Shown here: in pieces, positions 1 through 13,560 of the stretch
Layout of the letters: the number at the start of each line of letters is the position of its first letter
Position numbering within the stretch: the stretch's first letter is position 1
Source of the DNA: Temnothorax longispinosus
Lineage: Eukaryota; Arthropoda; Insecta; Hymenoptera; Formicidae
DNA: 64,000 nucleotides
Direction: 5' to 3'
Assembly (NCBI RefSeq): GCF_030848805.1
Contig: NC_092358.1
Span: 28,191,720-28,255,719 of the forward strand
Position numbers and translations under genes: made by a program
The notes under the pieces: model-generated
Seen by the model: only the letters and a program-made list of their open reading frames with translations
Database searches by the model: none
Told to the model about the DNA's origin: nothing

Positions 1-1530
1 GTAATAGATATATCATCGAGATTTTCCATGTTTTTTTATTGTTAACGAAAATAAAACTATAAATCTTCTGTAATTTAATTTTCGAAGGTCCGATAGAGTC
101 GCTGAAAGAAGTAACTAATTATATTTGAAACATTCATTAATATATAAAATATAACGTATTGACTTCCACATACAATTTTTGACATATAATACTTTGATTT
201 AAAAAGTGAATGGAAAATTTTCAAGAAAGATTGTCGTGAAATAAATGTAATTTTCCATTTTACTGCATTTATATATATACATATTTTAAGTAGAAGTCCG
301 AATTTATTGTAGAATATTGGAAATAAAGAAATTCGTGTTTAAGAAAGAAAACTTATTGTACTTTGCATTTACTTAGCAATTTTATTGAACACTGTTTAAA
401 ATTTATTTTGCTAAGCAGGACTTGAAATAATAGTTACAATATATCTTTATTCCTTGCACGCTTTATCCAGAAGTTCCGATGAACGATCAATTAATGTGAG
501 TCAAGGTCCTCTGAATGTCTGCAGGGTGCATTCGCCGTAGTGTATTCGCCATTTCTGGCTCCAATTCGACGACAACCTTCATTGATGAAGTTGAAACGGC
601 AGAAAATCCAAGGAGGGGTTTAGGGTATCGAAGGGTATCGAAGAAAAATAAAAAAATAAAATATATTTTTCAGATGAAAATAAACATACTGGATAAAAAA
701 CGCCACTCTGTTTTAGTTTAATAACGCTTGCAAAAATTTTGTGATGTGCACATATGCGCACGTACGTAGATGTAATTTTTGATAAGAATCTCGATAAGAA
801 TCGATTGCACTAAAGTTGACCATTGCGAATTAATTATTTTTTTCTTTTTGCATTACCTACATTATAACCAGAGTTACGATCTAGAAAGAAACAGGGGATC
901 GTTAAAGCACATCGATTAGTCAACGCAGTTGATCCCGAGCATTGAATATCGCGAAAGAGGTAGTCATGAAAAGTTGTATTGAGAGACTGGACTTATGGAT
1001 ATCGTAGAAGAATGTAAACAGTTTCCGAGAGCGTATAACATTTTGCAAGCTATTGCCAATCATGATATCACAAGCATGATGTCAAAAGAATCACTCATTT
1101 CTTTCTCTCTTTCTCTTTCTGTCTCTCGCTCTCTATTAAAAAGATCTAAGAAACGCACGAAAAAAAAAGATGTCAACGCGTATCATTGAGGCCTTTGTTT
1201 TAATCAAAAAGATAAATCGCAAGACTTGAAGAAATATTAAAGTCGTCCCCACGGGACCAGATACATCGAGTAGGTTAAATTGTACGGGAGGAACGAAGAA
1301 CGTCCGAATGTGCTCGAGGGGGGAATACAGTCAGGGATATAGTCCGTCGTTGGAAGTCAGTACAGTCTTTCAAAGAAGTGAGATGATTGCGAGAGAAGGG
1401 GAAGGGGAGAGAGAGGGGAAGGGCGAAGAGGGAGGATAGTAAAAAGAAAAAGAAGAAAAAAACGTATAGGAAATAAGACGCATAAGTATAGGAAGATTTA
1501 GGGCAAAAGGAGAGAGAGGGAGGATATCGT
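1..1530. other. gene-free stretch downstream of the agatoxin-like gene
   Basis: AT-rich sequence without a convincing exon. It contains a pyrimidine-rich patch near 1100-1130 and a purine-rich patch near 1385-1450. The part next to 1531 should include the 3' UTR of the minus-strand agatoxin-like gene. A short open frame at about 490-620 was considered and rejected. Confidence 0.5.
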
Positions 1531-4500
1531 TTAGCCCCACTTTTGAAAGAGACCCATCCGTTGACATTGGCAATTAGAACCCCAGAGATTGCAGCGGCAG
1601 CTAGAGCTGTTGCAGCAGTCCTTCCGTCGGTGATAACAATCGCCGCCACGCCTTATGCAAGCCCGCCTAAACAAGTTTATCGACGAGGTACGTCTACTCG
1701 AGATTAGGGAAATCGAGAGAACGCTTTTTCACAACATTGAAACATCAAGACGAAAGGAAGGGGCTAAAAAGATCGCAATATCGATTCGGGGTAGAGGAGA
1801 CCGGGGCTAAATGGCCCATATTTCAGAATTTCCAAGTTATAACTTCTCAGACAATTAATTGCTATGATTGCCAGTACAAATCTGACAGAGGCAACCTTCC
1901 TCCTGTATGCTAATGCCCGTCGTGATCCTGTTAATCGTATATTTTGTTTTGTAATAACTAAAATACAAACATGCAGCAACGTGATCATCTTGCCCTGATT
2001 TAAGGCCGGGATTAAGTTGCCCAGTAGCGTAGGGTAACAAATATGTATGTAATATATATCTGATACTTGATACAAGTCTTATCATCTTTTTCGTTACCTT
2101 CATATTTGCGGCATCAAATTTACGTATACATTTTTAACGAATCATACGACTAGTACAGAAAAGGTTTAATTAGTGGTAAAGAGAATGTTATGACACTTCC
2201 ACTGCGTTTTCTTCAAATATGTCCGGCTATCAACTCGTGTTAGAACTATGACAGACTGTACTAACTGTGTATCTGACTGCCACGGCGCTAGCTTTAATTA
2301 TGGGTCAACCTTATCCTGATCGTTCATATGCTCTATTTCAGTCGTTTTATAAACGAAAATTGCATTTATTACCCGAAACGATATATAATACAAGATATAT
2401 TGCAAGAAACTTTATTACCAGCTAGTAACACGTCGCTTAACTTTTGTTCACTCACGATGAAGAATATTAATACAAAATTTTGAGAGACTCGAAAATTTAC
2501 TTTGCTACTACTAAATCAGTTTTTCTTTTTTTTTAACTGTAATATTATTTCGATTAATGAAACTCAGGGGAAAGTATCTATATTCTAAAAGAATTATTTC
2601 GTAATTTTGTATCCACTGTTCCTCTGAAGATAAGTACTGAAAAAAAGCACATGAGCAACATACTCCTGGAACCATTTAGCCCCGGTCTCTCCTATGTCTC
2701 ACGCATCCATGCACGCATATACGCGTATACGTATCAATAAACGGATTATATGTGATTGCTAAAAGAATAACTTTTTCTTAGAATTGCAAAAATAAAAGAT
2801 TTTTTGAAACCTGTGTCTTAAATGTTTTAATTTATAACGCGTGCACGTATGCGTGTACATATGCATAATATACATATATAATAAGGTGCTACGCACACTC
2901 ACACACATGCACACGCACTCGCCCACGCACACACCCATATACATGCATACATACATATATACATCAACAATAAATTTTAACAACAATGTGTTATTAGAAA
3001 AGAAATATTCCTAATTTTTTCGGCATCCATAAAATGTATACAATTTCTTCAACATCAGTCAAAAAGAATACGGGAAGAGGGAAAAGATATTTTAGAGATC
3101 TTGGGAGAAATGTCGAGAGAGGAAGATCGTATAGGAAAATGAAACCGGAACTGACTAGTAAGATAATCTACTCACTTTTGTGCAACTCGTATCAGATTTT
3201 CCAAAGCGTTGTCCGTATAATCCGAGGTATCGCCACCTTGAAGATCATCTGCATCTTCTGCAAACGTAAAATAAATGATTCGTTTTAATATAATCTACAA
3301 TATATTTTAATAGATTAGTTGTATTTTAAATTAAGAGAAATAGAATTAATTATATAATTTTATCATATCAGTACGTATTATCTCATGGATTAATATTACC
3401 AAAAGATATAAGTATTCTTCGCAAGTAGAGAAAACAAGACTTGTATCACGTATCAATAATCATATACAAGCATAGATCAAGGACGCATACGACTCACAAT
3501 CCGAAGACTTAAAGAACACATCTCAGTGGAGAGATGGGGAGAAAGTAAAACCAGAAAAGTATTCTATATATCGTATATCGTTCTATATATTTTATAAGGC
3601 AATATCAACGAAGACATTCAGCAAATTCGATCTTGATACATTTCTTTGACTCGATACGCGACTACTAGAGCAAATATTTCCGTCTTTTGACAAAAATAAA
3701 TTTTATCAAACAGAATATTCGCCAGAAATATTAAACAAAATTGTAAACAGATTTTATAAATCGAAACAAGCAGAAAGTACTAAACTGTACATAGCCATCT
3801 TATATTTAAAAAAAAATTAACGCAAATTTATTTACAAATTTAGAAGACATTTCACCCAGCAGTAGATATGTTGAAAAATATGTAATTGAGAAAAGATACA
3901 ACTTTTTATATCCTTTATATATTATGTATAACTTACACACTTTTAATAAAACTCACAAAATTTCATTAAAATATTTAACATTTAACTAATTGCAAAATAT
4001 AACATATATCACAAGTAAAAAGTTATAGGTACTTGAAATTTTCATCGATCCGTTTTCATTATCGCACATCTTTGTTTTTGCTATGGCGCAACCTTGCATA
4101 AAGGAAAATTATAGTAGTCCATTAAGATTATTACGGCAAATCTCATTATGTGTTTCTAAAACTCTTACACAAGGAAATCCTTCCTGCGGCGTGAAGGTAA
4201 AAGGGCACGTTATATTAAAGCAAATAGAACGAAATATGGTTCCTTTTCTTTCTGGAAAACGTATATTATTTCCGTTGTTTGCAGATTAAATAAAGCGAAA
4301 TATTCGTATTATTTAATCACTGCATATGTGATGCAATCCCAACTTAATATTTTATTCACTAAAAAAAAGATTTAAAAATTATATAGATAATAAAAAACAA
4401 GAAAGACCAAAAATAAAGAGAAATTATATATATATATAAAAAACAAATTTAAATTTAAATATATATAATATTTATTCTTGTTTTTTATAAATATTAATTT

Positions 4501-5045
4501 ATTTTTGCAGCATTTGTCCCTCGCAATTTTTATCTCTGCAATAATATTTTTTAGGAATGCCTCAAATATTATTTATTTTCTATGACATATTTTAAATTCG
4601 CGACTCAATAAAATTGAGAATGCAATGGAATGATTAAATTATGGTTACACATTATTAAATCGCACAATTTCTGCACGGCAACAGAAAAAGATGGAAGAAG
4701 TTAAACGAAAAATTATAAATAATTATTTACAAAATTAGACATTATAATTATAAGATAATTTGGATGAGAGTGTTTCTACCAAATCTACGGAAAACGAATT
4801 AATGACGATCCATTATTTTTCTTTCTCCATTTTCTCCTTTTCTCTTTCGTCAATTACGGCAACTCCTAAGCTTAAATTACTGATCTAAGAACCACACCCT
4901 TATTTGACTTTCTCCTTTCCTTTTCTCGACGTTATTCTATTTTATTTCAACCATCTTTATGTGAATGCTCCGAGAAAGCTAACGTTTCAATGTAAATCGC
5001 GAAATTATTGAACGACGAAAAGTTGTCTTTTTAACAGTGTCTAGT

Positions 5046-5110
<65 letters not shown>

Positions 5111-8100
5111 TAAATAAATAGAATAGAATAGTAGAATAAATTCCATTTCATTGTTCGTAAAGCAAGATCGTATCTTTATTATCGAAAAGAAACATATATC
5201 TTGTATAATTTACCTCGTGGAACACGATAATCCAGTCATTATACCATACACCATTACGGCATCCATATCTGTTGATCTTGATACATAAAATGCGTGAAGC
5301 TCAAGATTTGGAATAATATCACTATGTTTGATTTCAGTATGAAATTGATAAGTTAACGCAAAACAATTTATTAAATAAACTATTAGATAATTTATTAAAA
5401 TAAACGAGAATGTGGCTGATGTAACAAATAAAAAAACGAAGGAATAACTTAGCGTTAGCGATTACCTAAGTCCTAACGAGATATCGAGAAATCGATGAAC
5501 AATTGCAACGTCTTCAAAGGAAGCCCCGATAATCAATCAAACGCAGACGTAATTAAATCTCTGAAACCAATATCCCACCGGAAACAGATTACGGTTTCAT
5601 TAGCACTGGCAATTGTTACATAGTCATCAAGATTTTTCCATATTTGAAATGATTTATTCTGCTGATTGCAATTATCACGATAGAAATCGGTGCAGTCATC
5701 GTAAAAATTGTTGAAAAAATAAAAGCTTGATCAAAGCCATGAACATGTTAAATATAGATCTATAATCAACTTAAATCATTTTCAATGCACTGAACTATTA
5801 GAGGCTAACTCTTTAAAAATAAGTATCATAGATTTATATATCCATACGTGTGTGTTCACACACAAATTTGATTTTCTTTTTAAAATTCAGCTTATAAAAT
5901 AAATTTCCTAAAATGACTAAACGAAATAATATTAATATCAAACCAAAAGTAAATTTACCTGTTTTATTTCTAAATTCCACGTTACCACTATATCAATGCA
6001 GCAATTTACAATATTTTCGGATGATAATTATAAGCGAATGTAATTTCGATTATGCAAATATTTTTCATTATACACGTATTGTACATCACACATGGTTTTA
6101 TAAATGAGATTTTAAGTGGAAACCGTTTACTTAAATTTAGCAACTTTAACGCACGCCAAAATTCAATCGGTGCGCGTCCGACCACGCATAAACCTATTCC
6201 ACTAGCACTATCTGCACGCGCGATCCGATGACCATTGACACTTGGTATGATTATACGAATTCAGCCAGTTCTCAAGTCAAGCTCTTCTATAAAAATATTT
6301 CCGTTTGCTTCATTCTTGTCTTAAGTTTTTTTTTTTATATGACTTAATAAATTTACAAACATATTTAAAGAAAATATTTGTGTAAACTGTATTTAGCTAC
6401 GTGCGCGATCTTTAATATTAATATGATATTAACTATTATAAATTTGTACGGTAATAAACGCAAGATTTTCAGTAAATTATAGGATCGTAAAGAAAGCGAG
6501 TATTATCCGTCGATATTATAAGTTTCAACGAGTTTTAATATATTGTAAAGCTGGCGAGCAAAGTATTCTATTACAGTTTGCAAGTTTTAATACTTATTGT
6601 CAAAGTCTCTTTGATTAATTCCGAAACGTTAAATAAATTAAAATCCAATCAAAAAGTTTGTAATGTTGAAACAACTTTTAAGAAGTTTATGTATTTTCGA
6701 AAAACTATCGATAACTCTCTCTCTGTTCGATATAATTCAAAAAGGTTAATTTCAAAAAAGAGATCCAAACAAGGTAAACCTGGTAAACCCCTATCAACTC
6801 GGTTTAACGAGATTTTCCAGCAGTCTCAGTTCTAGCAAAACAGAGATTTATTTCAATACAACTTTCTGTATGAGACACATTCACATTTTAACTAGAAAAC
6901 TTTATTTGCGCACATAATATTTATGTTATAATTTTAGTGTCAAAATTTATATTTAAGCAGAATAATTGACATGTAAATATATTTCCAAATATTTTATAGA
7001 TTTTTGTAAAGAACATAATTAATGTGTAACATAGCAATTTGTGCACGGAAAGAAAGGATTAGCTTTTGTTTCGGAGTACACAGTTTTGTTTTGCAGGATA
7101 GAGCAACTCCGTATACGGAAACTGATACGTTCTTGTAGAAAGAACCGAGAATGGAGGAGGCCGGGCCTTATAAATGAAAGGGAGTGATCGGTGAAACTTT
7201 TAATGCAAAAGTCTTTATTTAATAATATAATCGAGTTGGGCGATGTCGAGAAAGGGACGCGAATAAGGGAACGAAAACGCACGGAAATCTTGATTCCGGT
7301 CTCTCGCTGCTGCACAGCGCGAGGGCGGAGATCTTCGAGAAGAGTCCGGCTCGGACTCTGAAATCGTCGGATATCTTGCCGCGAAACGGAAGTGCAGCGA
7401 CCGGATTGCGATACAAGAAGGAGAGTCCTCGGCTGGAAGCGCAAGGAGATCAGACACGAACACTCCCGATGATTTTATTTTCTAGAAGTTTCGAGCAATC
7501 TCGACGCGTGCTCTGATTTTTGATACGTGTATTTGGAAAGCGCTCCGAATGCTGACTGGGCCGTCGGTATGCGTGAGCTCGAACACCGGATTCTCGTATT
7601 CGCGCCGATCATTCTGTTTTCCGTCAAGTTCCACGCGTGATCCTTGCATGATCCTCGCGGTGCCGAGCGCGGGGACTCTCCGAGTCTTTCACTTTATCTT
7701 AACTCTAAATAATATATAATGATAACGCTTAACATTCATCCCGGAACAGCTTTAATTGTAAAATAGGGATAAATAGTAGCAAACTTTAACAAAAGTTTTG
7801 CTACTATTGCTAAATTATAACTCTTGCTGCAAAAAATTTTAGTTATCCCTAAATTTGCTATATAGTAGCTAATTCTTTTTTTCCGTGCGTCAACTAAAGT
7901 ATCTGTGATAATTAATACTTAATTGACGCACGGAAAAAATATATTGTAAAAATTTGTTTGGCCTCAATGTATATATTTATTCTCGGCAATTATACGACAT
8001 TATTTTTATTGCACGATAGACAATGGCAACGGTATTAAAAAAATAAAAGAGGATTTCTATCAAAAACATATTCATACAAAAAAAATTAATGTCACGCTTA

Positions 8101-8705
8101 GCCTGGGGCTAAAAAATCTTAATGGTCGCAAAAAATACTAAAAGGGTAATCCTCTTTTGTAATTATAAAGATATTCAAAAACTTTTTCCCTCAGCTGGTT
8201 ACATCAAAGTCAACAGTAAACAGAAAATTAATTTAATTTAAAAAAATGTTCGATATTTTGGTTTTAAAATAATAATATATCTCTTTTTACTTTCTTCATG
8301 TAAACCACGCGATGCAAATACCAATTGCGCTATCTAAACGGAGATTAAATTAATTATCTGCATCATAATTGATGCTCATAAATGTATAAATTATTAGTCA
8401 CTCTCGCGCACGTGGAAATTATATAATTCGAATCTATATATGAGCGACAGTGACCTAAACAAATGCAAATATTCAAAGCCATCGTAAATATATCCGAGAG
8501 ATGTCTTAAATTTTTGCAACGTTTTCTCCATCCAACATGCTCCAGCAGATGTTTACCGAGCTTTCATGTTATGTTCCAGCTCTTTATTAACGCGCAAAAC
8601 AGGATCAGACTATGACTCACCAGCATCGTCGAAGTAAGGATTGGCGAAGCTCCTATCGGCCAGGACGACTAACAGAAGAGACAACCATAGCAAACAAGAC
8701 CTCAT
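1531..8705 (-). CDS. Agatoxin-like secreted cysteine-knot peptide precursor (insect ALP)
   Basis: Three coding exons on the minus strand: 8705-8621, 3257-3176 and 1666-1531, giving a 100-residue precursor (phases 1 and 2; donors GTGAGT twice, acceptors GCAG and TTAG). Exon 1 encodes a start Met and a hydrophobic Leu/Val-rich signal peptide (about residues 1-22). Exon 2 encodes an acidic propeptide. At the exon 2/3 junction a Lys-Arg pair precedes the mature part, which has eight cysteines spaced C-x6-C-x6-CC-x4-C-x-C-x6-C-x-C, the inhibitor-cystine-knot pattern of the agatoxin-like family. The chain ends in Trp-Gly before the stop, so C-terminal amidation is expected. In insects this family is described as an endogenous neuroendocrine or secretory peptide rather than a venom component; its receptor is unknown to me. 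No frame damage is seen. Introns are about 5.4 and 1.5 kb. Confidence 0.85.
1792..2694. mobile_element. 0.9-kb non-autonomous DNA transposon with 23-bp inverted ends
   Basis: The ends 1792-1814 and 2672-2694 are near-perfect inverted copies (core GAGACCGGGGCTAAATGG). Each end abuts a TA dinucleotide, as for Tc1/mariner-type target duplications. No transposase frame is visible inside. It lies in intron 2 of the agatoxin-like gene. Confidence 0.6.
2889..2965. repeat. CA-rich/ACAT-rich simple repeat
   Basis: Imperfect (CA)n with interspersed CG and ACAT units, within intron 2 of the agatoxin-like gene. Confidence 0.7.
5048..5107. repeat. (GA)n microsatellite
   Basis: About 30 uninterrupted GA units. 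Confidence 0.95.
7764..7940. mobile_element. Nested inverted-repeat (MITE-like) block
   Basis: The clearest palindrome has arms 7874-7899 and 7915-7940 sharing TTTTTTCCGTGCGTCAA. A second inverted pair built around TAGGGATAA lies at about 7764-7783 and 7833-7850. The related string GTGCACGGAAA occurs near 7040. Confidence 0.5.
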
Positions 8706-8891
8706 GCCTCACGACCTGCGCCCGCTCGGCTCACAGTTTGCGTTCACGAAAAATTCGGTAGAGATGAAACGCAAAGTCTCTCTCCCTCTGTGCCGCAGCT
8801 CCCGCTCGTCCTTCGTTCGGGAAGGAATCTCACCCTCGGGCTCACCACCGAGTACTGGGGTGCGAGTGAGGGTTCCACCGCGATCATGGCG

Positions 8892-8899
8892 CTTATATA
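8892..8899 (-). promoter_or_regulatory. TATA box of the agatoxin-like gene
   Basis: TATATAAG on the minus strand, about 190 bases upstream of the start codon at 8705. A start site near 8865 would leave a 5' UTR of about 160 bases. The local sequence is GC-richer than its surroundings. Transcript ends were not available. Confidence 0.55.
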
Positions 8900-11800
8900 G
8901 ACGCGGGAGGCGTGGCGATGCGCCCCCACGAGGATATGTAGAAGCGGAGCTTGGACTTCTGGATCGGACCAGGCGCGCTCAAATGCGCGCCGTTTGATTG
9001 TGTACGGTGCGGAAACATCCCCTTCGAGCGGATAGAGGAATACGATCATTTTCGGCTACCGCTTGCTCGCACTTTTGTCTCGACAAACTCATACTCTCAT
9101 TGTTAGATAGAAGCAACTGGTTGCGCGAAGCAACTAGTAGATTTTAGACTCTCTCTTCTCCTCTCCTTCCCTCCTTCTCTCTCTCTCTCGCTCTCTCTGT
9201 TTTTCTCTGTATTCTTTGATTTTGATTTCGACCTCCGAATCTTTAAAATGCGCAATTTACTTTATTCATGCGAAGCAGTTTTGAATAAACGTCGACTGCA
9301 GCTGTAACGGACAAGAAACGCTGCGACAAACTCGCCCGAAAGCTGTGATACGCGACAACCTCGTGAAAGCCTGAACGGAACAAAACTTCATGCTCTACGA
9401 CCTCTACACGTAAATGCATGATGGTTGAAAGACGATGGATAAACGACTTTATATTCGAGATTCGAGCTTGTATATGTACACTATGTACAAATAGTTCTTG
9501 CGAAGAAAAAAAGAATAACTTGATGACATGTATGCGACGTGAAAATGCCAAAATATAAACATAAAAATTAATAGATAGAATAATTAATAAATAGTCAAAT
9601 AAAAAAAAATAAGAGACGCCTAAATTGAATAAAAATTTGTTATTAAATCTAATAAATTTATTATATTCTTGTTTTCACACGTTTATTTTATTTACATTTT
9701 AATAAAGAAGCACGTAAACTATATTGTATTATGTTTATTTCTATAGTTTGTATTTTCTTTCATAAAAATTAAACTTGTGCTTTAATATGTTTCTAGTTTC
9801 CACCCTATCTTTATGTCTTTTTGGAAGATTAAAAGAATATAAAGAATATGCACTCTTCTCTTTTACATATGCAACACCGATGTAACTTGAAAGCCTGCTC
9901 GTCGACAATTCGCCTTCATTATTAAGTTTCTGAATTGCATTCAGGAACTTGAAGTTTGCGATGTTACACAGTTGCAAAGTTGTCACTTAAATCAGGCATA
10001 GAAAATATAACGAAATAGTTGCTTTCAACAATATCCATTATTCAAAACCAGACTTTGATTACGTAGCCATAAACGCCTTCGCGTCAACTGGGAACATTTG
10101 CTTGCGACATTTACTTAAGAACAATCCAGCTTACTATACAAGTGTTGAAAAGCTAAGAGAACACGCTCTGAGATATACGCATATATACATATACTTATAT
10201 ACTTCTCTCTAATATTAGAAATATTCTCAATATTATTTACAACGATAAAATAAATTTAGCTAAAAGCATTCATATTGTTAGCGTGTCTTCCTGCATACAT
10301 ACGTATATATATATATTTTTTTTTCATTTATAATTTAATTGCCCTAATAAAAGTTTTACGTATTTATTTAATGAAATTACAATAAAAGTTCTTTAAGAAT
10401 GAATAAGTGATAAAGAAATATATCAATTCTTAATTGTAATGCTGACATGTATATATTACACGTTCGTTCCAACTTCCATTCGAAACATTGGACCTAGGTA
10501 TCGCATTAAAGTTAAAATCGCACACATTGTTTCGTATCACGATCTCACAATCTTGTTAGTAATGAAAACTCGACTAGTAACGAAGACAAAGTTCCGTGCA
10601 TAAAAAAGCGAGTCGAAAATAGGTAATTTACGGATGAATAGGGTGACTTTCTCATTTCGAGAATAGAGGGTTGCCGTCATGCGTGGTATAGAACAACCGA
10701 AGGTATAATGCCGAGATGGAAGCTGTAAATTGCCATGCCAGCAGTGGGCAGCTTTGGCTGAAAAAGGGGAGACCTTCAATAGAACGATTGCGCTTACAAG
10801 AATATGATATGATATATTCCTTCATCGTATTCGGATTATTGAATAAATTGCATTTATCTCCCGTATAATATTATATATTTCCGCGTTTGCTTTTTCCTTT
10901 TCTCACTAGCTATATATAAATAATATATATATGTATAATATAGTCGCAATTGTATTACGAGGATACCGTAAATTTGCCATTATACATTCCAATTACTAAA
11001 TCAAAGTTGTCTTATGTAATATATATGTTGCGTTTTCTAGTGAAAAATAGTTCAATCTTCTGCGTTAAAATTCTTATGATCTACATTCGCGTTGCGGTAG
11101 AAACAATTTTATATATTTAGTTATCGATACGATCTTTCTTAAAGAGGCAGACTGGATATTTTTCTACATAAAGATTTATCTAATTTTACCAGCAATCGTT
11201 GAATAATACATATCCAATATCAGAATCGTAATTGTAATCTTATTGTTAGAAATAAAAATTCTGACATTGAAAATGAATTAAGAGCAATACTATATCATGC
11301 ACTTTCTCTCTCTTTTCAAGAAATATTGCAAAATTATTAAACGATACTTTTCTACCTTCCTTTCCATCTATAAAAAGTTAAATTTTTTTATTTTTATTAG
11401 CGCATATTGTTGTAAAAAGAGAAATAAAATAAAAAAGAGGAAAATTCGGTATTTGTTAAATAAAAAATTATTTTTAAACAATTGTTAAATAAATTAAGTA
11501 AAAAGAAGATACCGTAAAAACAGATATTTTATAAATTTTTATTTTATTTTATATAATAATATCGAGATTTTTTTACTTCTCGTTGTTCCCTTAAACAAGA
11601 TATGGATCAAATACGAGAGATATTCGACGCTGATTTAAGGATAATGATAGCAACATGAAAAGCGAGGATATATCACGCGACGAATGAGATACACCAACCT
11701 ACAAAATTTCCGATAATGACGTGGATACTTGTTCCAAAAAGGTCTGTTCACTTTTTCCTGCGAAATAAACGAGCATATATAGGGATCGAAGAAGTAAAAA

Positions 11801-13560
11801 GGCACGTTTCGTGTCGAGGCGGTATAAGCAAGAAATCTGACGTTGTACCCTAATTGGCGTTTATAGTACACGAGGGTACCATCTATCAGCTGATATATAT
11901 TATATCATCCATATAATGAGTTATCGGACACCTCGGAGACTACGGAGACTTCGTTATATAGACATATATAAACTACGGAGATGGTCTTAAGCCTTATTAT
12001 GTCACAAGACGATTAGTATACCTGTATAGCTGTATAGTGAATACAATGAGCTTAATTGATCAAAATCAATTTATACTTTGATAGAATTAACGAATTTTAA
12101 TTAATGATCCGTTTAACTATCACTATCGTAATGGCTTCGAATTTCACTTAAAAACAGACTGTGTATTATAAACTCTTGTAAAAATATTTACTTGTACGAA
12201 TCCGTTAAGTATCCGCAAAAAGATGAAAAATGTGCATAAATGTGTACTTATTTCAATTTTTCAAATATAGATTATAAATTGTCGGTTTCAAATGTACCTC
12301 ACGGCACCTGTTTAACGGTAATCCTGGATTTAGGAAATAGTAAGAGTAAGAAGCAAGATAAAGTGAGATTTTAAATTGCGAACATTAAAAAGTCTCGAAA
12401 AGCGACTTAATATCAGAATCTAATTAGGGGTTTTAAAGAGGTTATTTATTAGATATCTAAAATCTCAAAAGTTTCCCGAGAATTTAAAAAAATGCGATTC
12501 CGAGCATTTCTAGGATTTTAAATTCGAGATTTGAACCGCAGAAATGTAAAACTCTTGAAAATCGACGAAGCATTAGAATATGATTAAAAACAAGATAAAG
12601 CAAACCATGGCATGTATAAATGTACATATACCAATAATATTACCAATAATGCCAAATATTTCAATTTTAAAAATCCGAACTATTATCTTCCGCTCATTTA
12701 CATTTATAAGCAAGATATAAATATAATTACAATGTTGTATAATAGATTACAATTTACAAGATATTATAATAAATAGAAATTAATTTTTATCATTAACGAA
12801 GTACATATAAATGTTACATCATTAATAATAAACGATTTTATCAAGTATAATTGATTCTATATAGCTCTTGTTTTGTGTTCTTTTTGCTAATGCATTTCTG
12901 AAATACTTGGCCAAAATATCATTGTGCCAAAATTTTAAGCAAATAATTCTATAGACTAGATGTTACAGTAATTTACTTCATGTCACATATGTTAATCAAT
13001 TTTATAGTCGATAATAATAAAATAAATAATGTAAATGATTTTTACATATTACACATTAGAATTTACATATTACAAAAAATATCTTATAAAAGGTAATTTT
13101 CAGATGACACACATACCTATATCTCTTTTCAAGAAGTCTTTTTTTTAAACGGTCTTTAATAAGATCTTGAAGGCATCTTTGGAACTTATTGTTATTTAAT
13201 GTAAAATAAAAAAGAAAGTTGATACTATTTTTTTCTCATCATAAATCTTTTTATATTTACGTCGAAAAAAATGGCATTTTAACAAAACAAATAGAAATAT
13301 CATCACGATGTAATATATCGTTGCAGCTGATAGACACATTCAGCAAAATAATTTAAACGTTGTTATTTTCTGACACTTGAAGCTCATTTGTTGAATCTTA
13401 TACTAATAACCAAACACGTTAAATTGCTACTAGTATTTGCACAACCATTATCTTTGCTGAATACCCAATATATAATTCCGCTGGTAACATTTATAAATTT
13501 CTCTACAAAGTAAATTATCTGCCAAATCTCTCTATAAAACAAATTGCTCGAATTAACGCG
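8900..13560. other. Gene-free intergenic region
   Basis: About 4.7 kb of AT-rich sequence between the agatoxin-like promoter and the four-exon gene. A CT-rich patch lies at 9150-9200. Two loosely similar blocks, near 12378 and 12548, could be an old tandem duplication. No coding exon is supported on either strand. Confidence 0.5.

Larger units (their letters stand above)
3258..8620. other. Long intron 1 of the agatoxin-like gene
   Basis: About 5.4 kb without a supported exon. It holds a (GA)n tract (5048-5107), a GC-richer block at about 7230-7680 with overlapping open frames on the minus strand but no recognisable protein, and a nested inverted-repeat block (7764-7940). Confidence 0.55.

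Noticed and set aside
490..625. Minus-strand frame with Cys and basic residues near the end of the agatoxin-like gene
   Set aside because: No start, no convincing acceptor, and the agatoxin-like gene already ends at 1531; too short to support.
7019..7463. Overlapping minus-strand open frames of 65-141 codons
   Set aside because: Several frames are open at once in a GC-richer patch, with no domain, signal or splice context; more likely composition.
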